From Polaribacter sp. Hel1_85 (GTDB taxonomy: Bacteria > Bacteroidota > Bacteroidia > Flavobacteriales > Flavobacteriaceae), in the NCBI RefSeq assembly GCF_000766795.1, contig NZ_JPDS01000003.1, positions 62,001 to 126,000 of the forward strand: a DNA stretch of 64,000 bases. The letters run 5' to 3'. The position numbers were made by a program, and so were the translations under genes. The notes beneath the pieces were generated by a model, which saw only the letters and a list, made by a program, of their open reading frames with translations, did not search any database and was not told the origin of the DNA. Positions 24,338 to 32,766 of this stretch are shown here, piece by piece (within the stretch, counting starts at the first letter, position 1; the number at the start of each line of letters is the position of its first letter).

Positions 24338-25827
24338 TGGTTATAGAATACATCATCATTGTTATTTATTCAATATCGTTATTGCTTATTTTTATGTATG
24401 CAATTGCGCAATTAAACTTACTTTTTAATTATTTAAAAGCAAGAAAAAAGGAAGACAATTCAGATAAATTTGATTTTTCAAAGAAAGAAGAAATTCCTTT
24501 TGTAACCATCCAATTACCTGTTTATAATGAATTGTATGTTATGGAGCGATTGTTAAAAAACATTGCCAAATTAACATATCCAAGAGCGAAGTTAGAAATT
24601 CAAGTTTTAGATGATTCTACAGATGAATCTGTTGAAATTACAGCAAAACTTATCAAAGAAATTCAAGAAGAAGGAATAGATATTCAGCATATTAGAAGAT
24701 CTAATAGAGAAGGTTTTAAAGCCGGTGCATTAAAAGAAGGTTTAAAAACGGCAAAAGGAGAATTCATTGCCATTTTTGATGCCGATTTTTTACCGAAATC
24801 TAATTGGTTGTATCAAACTGTGCCTTATTTTAAAAATCCAAAAATTGGTGTTGTTCAAACAAGATGGGGACATATCAATAGAAATTATTCTACGCTTACA
24901 AAAATACAAGCTTTTGCTTTAGATGCACATTTTACTTTAGAACAAGTTGGTAGAAATAGCAAAGGTCATTTTATAAACTTCAACGGAACAGCTGGTGTTT
25001 GGAGAAAAGAATGTATTTATGATGCTGGTAATTGGGAAGGAGATACACTTACAGAAGATTTAGATTTAAGTTACAGAGCACAATTAAAAGATTGGAAGTT
25101 TAAATATTTGGTTGACGTTGAAACTCCTGCAGAATTACCGGTAGTAATTAGCGCTGCAAGATCACAACAATTTAGATGGAATAAAGGTGGAGCAGAGAAT
25201 TTTCAGAAAATGATGAAGCGAGTAATTACTAATAAAAATATTCCTTTTAGAACTAAAATACATAGTTTACTGCATTTATTAAACAGCTCTATGTTTACTT
25301 GTATCTTCTTAGTGGCAGTTTTAAGCATACCCATGTTATATATCAAAAATGAACATGAACATTTAAAATACTATTTTTATATAATGAGCTTTTTTGTAGT
25401 AAGTTCACTCATATTTTTTATTTGCTATTGGTATATGTTTAAGACAATTTATGGTGGTGGCTTTGTAAAATTCATTAAATATATTGGTTCTTTTTTTACG
25501 TTTTTTTCTATTGCGATGGGCTTCTCTTTGCACAACACAATTGCCGTTTTAGAAGGGCATTTTGGTAAAAAAAGTGAGTTTATTAGAACACCAAAATTTA
25601 ATATTAATACGATAAAAGATGGTTGGAAGAACAACAAGTATATTAAGAAAAAACCATCTATTCATGTTGTTTTAGAAGGATTGTTAGCAATCTATTTTGT
25701 CTTTGGAATGTACAGTGCATTTATAGTTGGAAATGAAGGTGGAGATTTTGGTTTATTCCCTTTTCATTTTATGCTTTTTGTAGGTTTTAGTTACGTTTTT
25801 TTTAAATCAATATTTTCTAAAGCCTAA
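24337..25827 (+). CDS. Membrane GT2 glycosyltransferase, cellulose-synthase-like
   Basis: A 496-residue enzyme with one N-terminal membrane segment, a cytoplasmic GT2 domain and four C-terminal membrane segments. Motifs in order: FVTIQLPVYNE near 58-68, QVLDDSTDES, IAIFDADFLP (DxD), EDLDLSYRAQLKDW and QQFRWNKGG (QxxRW). This set belongs to processive or glucosylceramide-type synthases that extrude or extend a glycan. The start is GTG at 24337, sharing a base with the preceding TAG. Product unknown; there is no BcsB, BcsC or PilZ domain nearby, so cellulose is unlikely. Confidence 0.87.
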   Translation: MVIEYIIIVIYSISLLLIFMYAIAQLNLLFNYLKARKKEDNSDKFDFSKKEEIPFVTIQLPVYNELYVMERLLKNIAKLTYPRAKLEIQVLDDSTDESVEITAKLIKEIQEEGIDIQHIRRSNREGFKAGALKEGLKTAKGEFIAIFDADFLPKSNWLYQTVPYFKNPKIGVVQTRWGHINRNYSTLTKIQAFALDAHFTLEQVGRNSKGHFINFNGTAGVWRKECIYDAGNWEGDTLTEDLDLSYRAQLKDWKFKYLVDVETPAELPVVISAARSQQFRWNKGGAENFQKMMKRVITNKNIPFRTKIHSLLHLLNSSMFTCIFLVAVLSIPMLYIKNEHEHLKYYFYIMSFFVVSSLIFFICYWYMFKTIYGGGFVKFIKYIGSFFTFFSIAMGFSLHNTIAVLEGHFGKKSEFIRTPKFNINTIKDGWKNNKYIKKKPSIHVVLEGLLAIYFVFGMYSAFIVGNEGGDFGLFPFHFMLFVGFSYVFFKSIFSKA

Positions 25828-27185
25828 TGTCTTTTTTCACAAAACATAAAGATGTTTTATTAATACTAGTAAGTACACTTCTCTATTTTATTTTTGCTTA
25901 TTTTTTAGAAAGAACTGAGTTTTATAAACTACTTTTTTTATGGTTTGCACTTTTTGGTTGTTTCTATTTATTGATAAAAAGCAAAACCATTCATACTTCA
26001 ACTTTAATTGGTTTAGTAATACTTTTTAGGTTAATTTTTCTATTTTCAATTCCTAATTTATCCCAAGATTTTTACCGATTTATTTGGGATGGACGAATGA
26101 TTCTAGAAGGATTTAACCCCTATTTGTCATTACCAGAAACTTTTATTCAACAAGGAAAACAGCCAATTTCTGAAGCCTACAATTTGTATATTGGAATGGG
26201 AGAAATGAATGGAAGTCATTACACCAACTATCCACCAATAAATCAACTTTGTTTTTTAATTGCAGCTTTATTTGCAAGCAAAAGTGTATTTGGATCTGTT
26301 ATTGTTCTAAGAGTCATCATTATTTTAGCTGATGTAGGAATTTTATATTTTGGGAAAAAATTATTAGAACGCCTAAACTTGCCTATAAAAAACATTTTTT
26401 GGTACGCGCTAAATCCTTTTATAATTATTGAAATGACAGGTAATTTACACTTTGAACCAGTCATGTTATTTTTCTTAGTTTGGAGTTTTTATAAATTGCA
26501 TCAACAAAAATGGATTTGGGCAGCAATTCTAATAGCCTGTTCTATCTCCGTAAAATTAATTCCATTGTTATTTTTACCTTTATTTTATCAATGGTTTGTG
26601 AAAAAAGAACAAAATTGGTTTACAGGTTTTAAAAAACTAAGTTTATTTTACGCTATTACTTTAAGCACAGTTATACTTTTATTTCTTCCTTTCTATTCCT
26701 CAGAATTTATTACTAATTACTCAGATTCTGTAGGTTTATGGTTTAGAAATTTTGAATTTAATGCAAGTTTTTATTATATTTTTAGAGAAATTGGATACTT
26801 ATTTAGAGGTTGGAATGAAATTGCAATTATTGGAAAAATTACTCCGATTTTAACAATTGTATTTCTAATAATTATTACTTTTTTCAGAAAAAACAATTCC
26901 ATGATTCAATTCATAACTGCGTTATTATTTGGTCTTTGTTTTTATTATTTTACAGCAACCACTGTTCATCCTTGGTACTTAGCAACTCCTTTAATTTTAT
27001 CCGTTTTTACTAAATATCGATTCCCAGTTATTTGGACTATTGTTATCATTTTCAGCTATCAAGCATATGCAAATAATCCTTGGAAAGAAAACTTATGGCT
27101 CGTAATTTTAGAGTATTTGTTACTCTATGGATTCCTAATTTTCGAGCTTCGAAAAAATGATCAATATTATAAAATTGTAAAATAG
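25827..27185 (+). CDS. GT-C mannosyltransferase-like membrane protein
   Basis: A 452-residue protein with about eleven hydrophobic segments. The first large loop carries SQDFYRFIWDGRMILEGFNPY near 80-100, the acidic motif of polyprenyl-phosphate-sugar dependent GT-C enzymes such as MptB and GT87 members. A late loop has ATTVHPWYLATPL, another family feature. It should use the lipid-linked hexose made by the small GT2 enzyme on the outer face of the inner membrane. It ends the coupled operon (TAATG overlap on its 5' side). The glycan it builds is unknown. Confidence 0.8.
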   Translation: MSFFTKHKDVLLILVSTLLYFIFAYFLERTEFYKLLFLWFALFGCFYLLIKSKTIHTSTLIGLVILFRLIFLFSIPNLSQDFYRFIWDGRMILEGFNPYLSLPETFIQQGKQPISEAYNLYIGMGEMNGSHYTNYPPINQLCFLIAALFASKSVFGSVIVLRVIIILADVGILYFGKKLLERLNLPIKNIFWYALNPFIIIEMTGNLHFEPVMLFFLVWSFYKLHQQKWIWAAILIACSISVKLIPLLFLPLFYQWFVKKEQNWFTGFKKLSLFYAITLSTVILLFLPFYSSEFITNYSDSVGLWFRNFEFNASFYYIFREIGYLFRGWNEIAIIGKITPILTIVFLIIITFFRKNNSMIQFITALLFGLCFYYFTATTVHPWYLATPLILSVFTKYRFPVIWTIVIIFSYQAYANNPWKENLWLVILEYLLLYGFLIFELRKNDQYYKIVK

Positions 27186-27246
27186 TCAATTTTTTCATCC
27201 ATAATTAAGGGATTTTTGTATTTTAGTCATTAATATTTGAATTAAA

Positions 27247-28275
27247 ATGAAAAGACTTACCATAAAAGACATTGCCAAAGAATTTAGTGTTTCTATTTCT
27301 ACAGTGTCTAAAGCTCTGAATGACAGTTATGAAATTAGTGTGAGTACTAAGGAGAAAATCCAAAAATATGCTAAAGAAAAAAATTACAAACCTAATTTTA
27401 ATGCTTTAAGTTTAAAAAATAGGCAGACCAAAACTATTGGAATTATTATTCCCAATATGTTAAACTATTTCTTTGCTCAAGTTTTTAATGGAATAGAAAA
27501 AGTAGCCAACGACAGAGGTTATAAAATAATTTCATGTATTTCTAATGAATCTTTTGATAAAGAAGTAGAAACAATCGAGATGCTTTCTAATGGAAGTATC
27601 GATGGTTTTATTTTATCTTTAGCTGAAGAAACCGTTTCTAAAAACAATTTTAATCATTTTCAAGAAGTTTTAGATAATGGAACTCCTATTGTTATGTTTG
27701 ATAGAGTTGCAGATAAAATAAATTGCGATAAAGTTGTTACAGATAATTTTGACAGTGCTCGAAGTACAGTTGCATATTTAGTGAAATCTGGTCATGAAAA
27801 CATAGCTTTTATTTCTACCATGAACAGTTTAGAAATTGGAAGAAGAAGACAATTAGGCTATTTAAAAGGTTTGGAAGATTATAATATTAAAGTTGAAAAA
27901 AATCTAATTATAAATATAGATGACGACTATAAAAATTATGAAAAAATCTTAGAGCCAATATTTAAAAATAACAATATAGATAGTGTTATTGCAACAGATG
28001 AATCTTCTGCAATTGCTGCAATGAAAGTTGCTATAAAAAAAGGACATAGAATTCCTGAAAATTTTTCTGTAATTTCTTTTTCTAACGGAATTTTAGCAAG
28101 ACACTCTAGCCCAAGAATGACCACAGTTAGTCAACATGGAGAAATTATGGGAGCTACTGCAGCTGAAATGCTTATAAATAGGTTAGAAGACAAATCTGAA
28201 GACAAGAAAAAGCCAGAAACAATTGTTGTTAAAACAGATTTAGTTGAAAGAAATTCAACAAAAAAAATCTTATAA
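27247..28275 (+). CDS. LacI-family transcriptional regulator
   Basis: A 342-residue repressor-type regulator. The helix-turn-helix and hinge cover 1-60 (RLTIKDIAKEFSVSIST, VSKALNDSYEIS, NYKPN) and a periplasmic-binding-protein-like sensor domain covers 62-335. The ligand is probably a sugar, but no specificity residue can be read. It begins 61 bases after the glycosyltransferase operon and is followed 25 bases later by a HAD phosphatase, so it may control sugar-phosphate turnover or the upstream glycan genes. No operator was recognised. Confidence 0.92.
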   Translation: MKRLTIKDIAKEFSVSISTVSKALNDSYEISVSTKEKIQKYAKEKNYKPNFNALSLKNRQTKTIGIIIPNMLNYFFAQVFNGIEKVANDRGYKIISCISNESFDKEVETIEMLSNGSIDGFILSLAEETVSKNNFNHFQEVLDNGTPIVMFDRVADKINCDKVVTDNFDSARSTVAYLVKSGHENIAFISTMNSLEIGRRRQLGYLKGLEDYNIKVEKNLIINIDDDYKNYEKILEPIFKNNNIDSVIATDESSAIAAMKVAIKKGHRIPENFSVISFSNGILARHSSPRMTTVSQHGEIMGATAAEMLINRLEDKSEDKKKPETIVVKTDLVERNSTKKIL

Positions 28276-28300
28276 TTTCAAAAACTACTTTTAAGAAACT

Positions 28301-29116
28301 ATGAACCTATCTAAAGTAAAATTAGTAGTTTCTGATATGGATGGAACACTACTAAACTCAAAAGGAGAAGTTAGTGATTTGTTCTTTGATTTGTTTCAAC
28401 AATTAAAAAATAAAAACATTCATTTTTGTGCTGCAAGTGGAAGACAATACAATAGTATTGTTCATAAATTAGCTCCAATAAAAGATGATATTTTTGTAAT
28501 TGCTGAAAATGGTGGAATTGCAAAAAAGAAAGATAACTTATTAGTATTAAATGCTCTTTCACCTGTTAAAATTAAAAAAATAATTCCTGTTTTAAGAACC
28601 ATAAATAATGCACATGTGGTTTTATGTGGAAAAAATGGTGCTTTTATCGAATCTAAAAATCAAGAATTTATTAATCTTTTTCAAGAGTATTATCACACCT
28701 ATGAAATAGTAGATGATTTAACGGCAATTGCAGATACTGAAGACTTTTTAAAAATTGCAATTTATCATTTTACTTCATCAGAAGAATATATTTACCCAAC
28801 AGTAAAAGAGTTTGAAAGTGAAATGCTTATCAAAATTTCTGGTAAAAACTGGCTGGATATTTCAGATGAAAAAGCCAACAAAGGGAATGCTCTAAGAGAA
28901 GTACAAGGTTTGCTTAAAGTTACCAAAGAAGAGACAATGGTTTTTGGTGATTATCATAACGATATAGAAATGCTAAAAGAGGCAAATTTTAGTTTCTCAA
29001 TGAAAAATGCCCACAAAGACATTACCAAACTTGCTAATTATTCAACAGAAAGTAATGACAATTTGGGAGTAGAAAAAATATTGAACCTTTTGATAAAAAG
29101 CAACTCTAACTTATAG
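28301..29116 (+). CDS. Cof-type HAD-IIB phosphatase
   Basis: A 271-residue cytoplasmic phosphatase. HAD motif I is VVSDMDGTLLNSKG at 10-23 with the nucleophile DxD, motif II FCAASGRQY near 44-52, the motif III lysine region near 190, and motif IV VFGDYHNDIEML near 215-226. The C2B cap lies between. Family members dephosphorylate sugar phosphates or flavin and PLP precursors. It shares a transcript with the LacI regulator, which favours a sugar phosphate. Only three bases separate its stop from that of the convergent glucosaminidase gene. Confidence 0.9.
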   Translation: MNLSKVKLVVSDMDGTLLNSKGEVSDLFFDLFQQLKNKNIHFCAASGRQYNSIVHKLAPIKDDIFVIAENGGIAKKKDNLLVLNALSPVKIKKIIPVLRTINNAHVVLCGKNGAFIESKNQEFINLFQEYYHTYEIVDDLTAIADTEDFLKIAIYHFTSSEEYIYPTVKEFESEMLIKISGKNWLDISDEKANKGNALREVQGLLKVTKEETMVFGDYHNDIEMLKEANFSFSMKNAHKDITKLANYSTESNDNLGVEKILNLLIKSNSNL

Positions 29117-29119
29117 ACT

Positions 29120-29962
29120 TTAATGCGTTAACAAATGTTGACCAATTGCAATTGTATTGCTTTTTAAACCATTAAGTTCTTTTATTTTGGCAACTGTAGT
29201 ATTAAACTTCTTTGCTATAGAATACAAAGTATCCCCTTTTTCTACTTCATAATAATTACCTACAGAATATTCTGGCTTTACTTCTTTTTTAGTTTTCTTT
29301 ACTGTTTCTTTCTTAAACTTAAAGTCTTTCTTTTTTACTTTATCAAATTGGTATAAATTATAATCTTCAATAATTTTAATAAGTTTATTAGGATATTTTT
29401 TATCAGTAGCATAACCTGCCTTTTTTAAACCTTTTGCCCATCTTTTATAATCCTTAGAACCATAATTAAACAAGAAAGAATATCTTTTCCTTTTAGTTAA
29501 AAATGCTGAATGATCATCATAAGAAGTAGCTACATATTGATATTTTCTAAAACATTCTCCTTCCTCATCATCATCATGATACACACGTTCTCCTTTCCAT
29601 TGAGTATGACATTTTATACCAAAATGGTTGTTAGATTTTAAAGCTAATTCACTTCTTCCTTTACCTGACTCTAAAATTCCTTGTGCTAATGTTATACTTG
29701 CAGGAATTTTATGTTTATGCATTTCCTTTACAGCAATTGGCGCATATTTTCTAATATAAGCTATTGTGTGTTTATTTAGTTTCGGGTTTTTCTTAACTAA
29801 CTTTTTAGTAATTTCTTTTTGGTTAACAGAAGGTAATTTTTCTGGTTTAGACTCATTTAAAACAACACCAGGATTTTTCTTTTGTTGACTCGTTTTTTTG
29901 TGAGACCCACAACTTGATAATACTAATAAACAAACACAATATAAAACAACCTTTAACTTCAT
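29120..29962 (-). CDS. Glucosaminidase lipoprotein with LysM domain
   Basis: A 280-residue lipoprotein (lipid cysteine in LSSCGSHK near 18). A glucosaminidase/FlgJ-like domain covers about 70-210: ASITLAQGILESGKGRSELA with catalytic Glu, then NNHFGIKCH and FRKYQYVATSYDDHSAFL. A LysM domain (about 232-280, YYEVEKGDTLYSIAKKF) binds peptidoglycan. It should cut the glycan backbone of the cell wall in the periplasm. A lysine-rich linker joins the domains. Its ATG shares a base with the stop of the upstream PLP enzyme (TAATG). Confidence 0.92.
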   Translation of the reverse strand: MKLKVVLYCVCLLVLSSCGSHKKTSQQKKNPGVVLNESKPEKLPSVNQKEITKKLVKKNPKLNKHTIAYIRKYAPIAVKEMHKHKIPASITLAQGILESGKGRSELALKSNNHFGIKCHTQWKGERVYHDDDEEGECFRKYQYVATSYDDHSAFLTKRKRYSFLFNYGSKDYKRWAKGLKKAGYATDKKYPNKLIKIIEDYNLYQFDKVKKKDFKFKKETVKKTKKEVKPEYSVGNYYEVEKGDTLYSIAKKFNTTVAKIKELNGLKSNTIAIGQHLLTH

Positions 29963-30918
29963 TAGACTTCTATTAGTTGTTGATTTTTACTTTTCAACAT
30001 TTGGTTAAACCCCTCAATTCCTTGAATTCCTCCTGTATGAATTGCTACTATTTTAGTTCCTTCTTTAAAGGTATCTTTCTTAATTAAATCTATAATTCCA
30101 AATATCATTTTCCCTGTATAAATAGGATCTAACAAAACATCAGTATCCTTTTTAAAGTTATTGATAAAAGTAATTAATTCTTCATCATATTTTGCATATC
30201 CACCAAAATGATATTTTTTCTGCAAACTCCAAGTAACATCTTTAACTACATACTTTCTAATCTCTTCAGATAAAAAATTCCCTTTTAAAGCAGGAAAACC
30301 GATAACTTTCTGACGTTTCTTTTTTGATTTTATCAATCCAGCAATTGTTCCTCCAGTTCCTACGGCCGAACAAATATAATCGAACTTAGCATCTTCTTTT
30401 GTTAAAATTTCTTGACAACCATCAACCGCTAAACAATTTGTTCCTCCTTCAGGAATTAAATAAAAATCGCCCCATTTATTTTTCATTTTCTCAATAAAGC
30501 CAAACGAAGATTTTTGACGATATAATTCTCTAGAAACAAAGTGAAACTTCATACCGTTTTCATGAGCTTCTCTTAAAGTAGCATTTTTTTCTAAGGTTTC
30601 TTTTAAGTTTTTACCTAATTCTTCACCTCTAATAATACCAAAAGTTTTAAAACCTGCCAATTTACCTGCAACTGCTGTTGCAGCAATATGGTTAGAAAAT
30701 GCACCACCAAAAGTAAGAAGTGCATTCTTCTTTAATTTTTTAGCCTCTAGTAAATTGTATTTTAATTTTCTAAATTTATTACCAGAAACAGAAGGATGAA
30801 TTAAATCTTCTCTTTTTATAAAAAGTTCAACCTTTTTTTCTTCTAAAATTGGAAGAAAAACTTGTTGATTTATGGAAATAAAATCGGTGTCGAAAAAAGA
30901 ATTACTTGTGTTACTCAA
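29962..30918 (-). CDS. PLP-dependent ACC deaminase/D-cysteine desulfhydrase family protein
   Basis: A 318-residue fold type II PLP enzyme. The Schiff-base lysine lies in SVSGNKFRKLKYNL near 44-57, TFGGAFSNH near 69-77 binds substrate, and SAVGTGGTIAGLI near 186-198 binds the PLP phosphate. Family members degrade 1-aminocyclopropane-1-carboxylate or D-cysteine, and the sequence does not decide. The start appears to be TTG at 30918 since no nearby in-frame ATG exists. Its stop overlaps the start of the glucosaminidase gene, so the two are coupled, for reasons I cannot explain. Confidence 0.85.
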   Translation of the reverse strand: MSNTSNSFFDTDFISINQQVFLPILEEKKVELFIKREDLIHPSVSGNKFRKLKYNLLEAKKLKKNALLTFGGAFSNHIAATAVAGKLAGFKTFGIIRGEELGKNLKETLEKNATLREAHENGMKFHFVSRELYRQKSSFGFIEKMKNKWGDFYLIPEGGTNCLAVDGCQEILTKEDAKFDYICSAVGTGGTIAGLIKSKKKRQKVIGFPALKGNFLSEEIRKYVVKDVTWSLQKKYHFGGYAKYDEELITFINNFKKDTDVLLDPIYTGKMIFGIIDLIKKDTFKEGTKIVAIHTGGIQGIEGFNQMLKSKNQQLIEV

Positions 30919-31076
30919 TATTATAAATTTGCTACTACAAAAATAACAGATAATAATTTGATAACATGCAAAAGCTAGTTATAAAAATAAAATAAATTAC
31001 TTTTACTAGTATCTCTAATTTTAAATTTACTTTAACTCACTAATTGTAATTACATTATTTCATAAATTGTAAAATT

Positions 31077-32141
31077 ATGAACAATGAAGACTTAGGATAT
31101 AACTCTTCTTTTGAGGATTTTAGAATTGAACAAAACCTAACTTCTTTTGATGTTGCTAGAGTAATATCAGAACATAAAGATAGGTATACTGTTAAGAATA
31201 GCGCCAATGAATTTGAAGCTGAAATTATAGGGAACTTAAGATTTAACTCTATCAATAGAAAGGATTTACCTGCTGTAGGAGATTGGGTAGCTATTTCTGA
31301 ATATGACAAAAACAAAGCTTTAATTCATGCCGTATTTCCAAGAAAAGCTATTTTAGAAAGAAAAGCTGTTGGTAAATTAGGACAGACTCAAATTATTGCG
31401 ACCAATATAGATTTTGGAATTATTGTGCAATCTGTAAACAGAGATTTTAGTATAAATCGTTTAGAACGATACTTAACAATTTGTAATGCCTCTAAAATTG
31501 AGCCAATAATTGTTTTAAGTAAAATAGATTTAATAGATAAAGATGAGCTGAATGAAGTATTAAAAACTATTGAAAAGCGTATTAAAAACGTTCCTATATT
31601 TACTATTAGCAATCAATCTTTAGTTGGAATTGAAGAAATTAAAGCATCATTAATTAAAGGAAAAACCTATTGTCTTTTAGGTTCATCTGGCGTTGGTAAA
31701 TCAACTTTAATAAATATTTTAACAGGGACTAATTTAATGGACACTGGAGCAATTAGCGAAAGTATTGACAGAGGGAAACATATTACAAGTCATAGAGAAT
31801 TAATTGTTTTTGATAATGGTATTTTAATTGACAACCCTGGAATGAGAGAAATTGGAATGACGGATATTTCTCATGGAATAGAAATGACTTTTGAAGAGAT
31901 TTTAGAGCTAGCAAAAGATTGTAAATTTAGTGATTGCTCACATACAAGTGAAAGAGGTTGTGCTGTTTTAAAAGCATTAGAAAATAAAGAATTAGATAAA
32001 GATTCTTTTAATAACTTTCAGAAAATGGAAAGAGAAAGAGATTATTTTGAATCTACTGTTACAGAGAAAAAACAACAAGGTAAAGACTTAGCAAAACTCA
32101 TTAGGCAAAACAAAAAAAGAAGAGATAACAATAAATATTAG
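31077..32141 (+). CDS. rsgA: Ribosome small-subunit GTPase RsgA
   Basis: A 354-residue circularly permuted GTPase that checks late 30S subunit maturation. An N-terminal OB fold (about 25-95, with VGDWVAI) is followed by the permuted GTPase domain: NIDFGIIVQSVN, LSKIDL (G4), LLGSSGVGKSTLINIL (G1, near 200-215), then IDNPGMREIG (G3). A C-terminal zinc knuckle CKFSDCSHTSERGCAV gives Cys, Cys, His, Cys ligands near 281-296. The arrangement is typical for the family. Single gene. Confidence 0.94.
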   Translation: MNNEDLGYNSSFEDFRIEQNLTSFDVARVISEHKDRYTVKNSANEFEAEIIGNLRFNSINRKDLPAVGDWVAISEYDKNKALIHAVFPRKAILERKAVGKLGQTQIIATNIDFGIIVQSVNRDFSINRLERYLTICNASKIEPIIVLSKIDLIDKDELNEVLKTIEKRIKNVPIFTISNQSLVGIEEIKASLIKGKTYCLLGSSGVGKSTLINILTGTNLMDTGAISESIDRGKHITSHRELIVFDNGILIDNPGMREIGMTDISHGIEMTFEEILELAKDCKFSDCSHTSERGCAVLKALENKELDKDSFNNFQKMERERDYFESTVTEKKQQGKDLAKLIRQNKKRRDNNKY

Positions 32142-32188
32142 ATGCATGCTTTAACCTAAAACATTTTATCTTTACGCAAACAAATTGT

Positions 32189-32710
32189 ATGATTACCACA
32201 AAAAGACTAACGCTAAGACCTATAGAATTAAAAGACAGTAAAGATGTTTATTCATACAGATCAGATGCAGAAACAAACAAATATCAAGGTTGGTCTCCAA
32301 AATCAATAAATGAAATTGAAGAATTTATTTCTAAAAATCCAAAAGAATTTAACAAACCCACAACTTGGTTTCAATTTGTAATTTCAGAAAACGATTCACA
32401 AACAATTATTGGCGATGTTGGAATCCATTTTATTGATAAAGATCAATGTGAATTAGGCATAACTTTAGCCAAAAATAATCATGGAAAAGGTTTTGCTACA
32501 GAATCTTTAAAAGGTGTCATTGACTACCTATTCAATTCTTTACATAAACATAGAATTATAACATCAATTGACCCTAGAAATGTAGCTTCTATAAAACTTG
32601 TAGAAGCTTTAGGTTTAAGAAAAGAAGCACATTTTAAAAAGAGCCTTTTTTTTAAAGGTGAATGGGTAGATGATATTATCTATGCAACGCTTAAAAAAGA
32701 ATGGAAATAA
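32189..32710 (+). CDS. GNAT acetyltransferase (RimJ/RimL type)
   Basis: A 173-residue N-acetyltransferase. It opens MITTKRLTLRPIELKDSKDV, typical of the RimJ/RimL branch. The acetyl-CoA loop LAKNNHGKGFATESLKGV is near 94-111, and NVASIKLVEALGLRKE follows near 131-146. Substrate unknown. A near-consensus -7 box, TATCTTTA at 32167-32174, lies just upstream. The last codons are part of the left arm of a long terminator hairpin. Confidence 0.88.
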   Translation: MITTKRLTLRPIELKDSKDVYSYRSDAETNKYQGWSPKSINEIEEFISKNPKEFNKPTTWFQFVISENDSQTIIGDVGIHFIDKDQCELGITLAKNNHGKGFATESLKGVIDYLFNSLHKHRIITSIDPRNVASIKLVEALGLRKEAHFKKSLFFKGEWVDDIIYATLKKEWK

Positions 32711-32739
32711 AAGTTAACAATTAACTTCTATTTCCATTC
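32699..32739. terminator. Long bidirectional terminator overlapping coding sequence
   Basis: Arms 32699-32717 and 32721-32739 match at 18 of 19 positions around a CAA loop. The left arm contains the last three codons and the stop of the acetyltransferase gene. It can stop both this gene and the convergent ABC-F gene ending at 32767. Confidence 0.8.
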
Positions 32740-32766
32740 CGTAAATTTTAATATAAACTATAAGAA

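Noticed and set aside
24337..25827. Cellulose synthase operon
   Set aside because: No BcsB, BcsC, BcsZ or PilZ partner; the neighbours point to a lipid-linked glycan.
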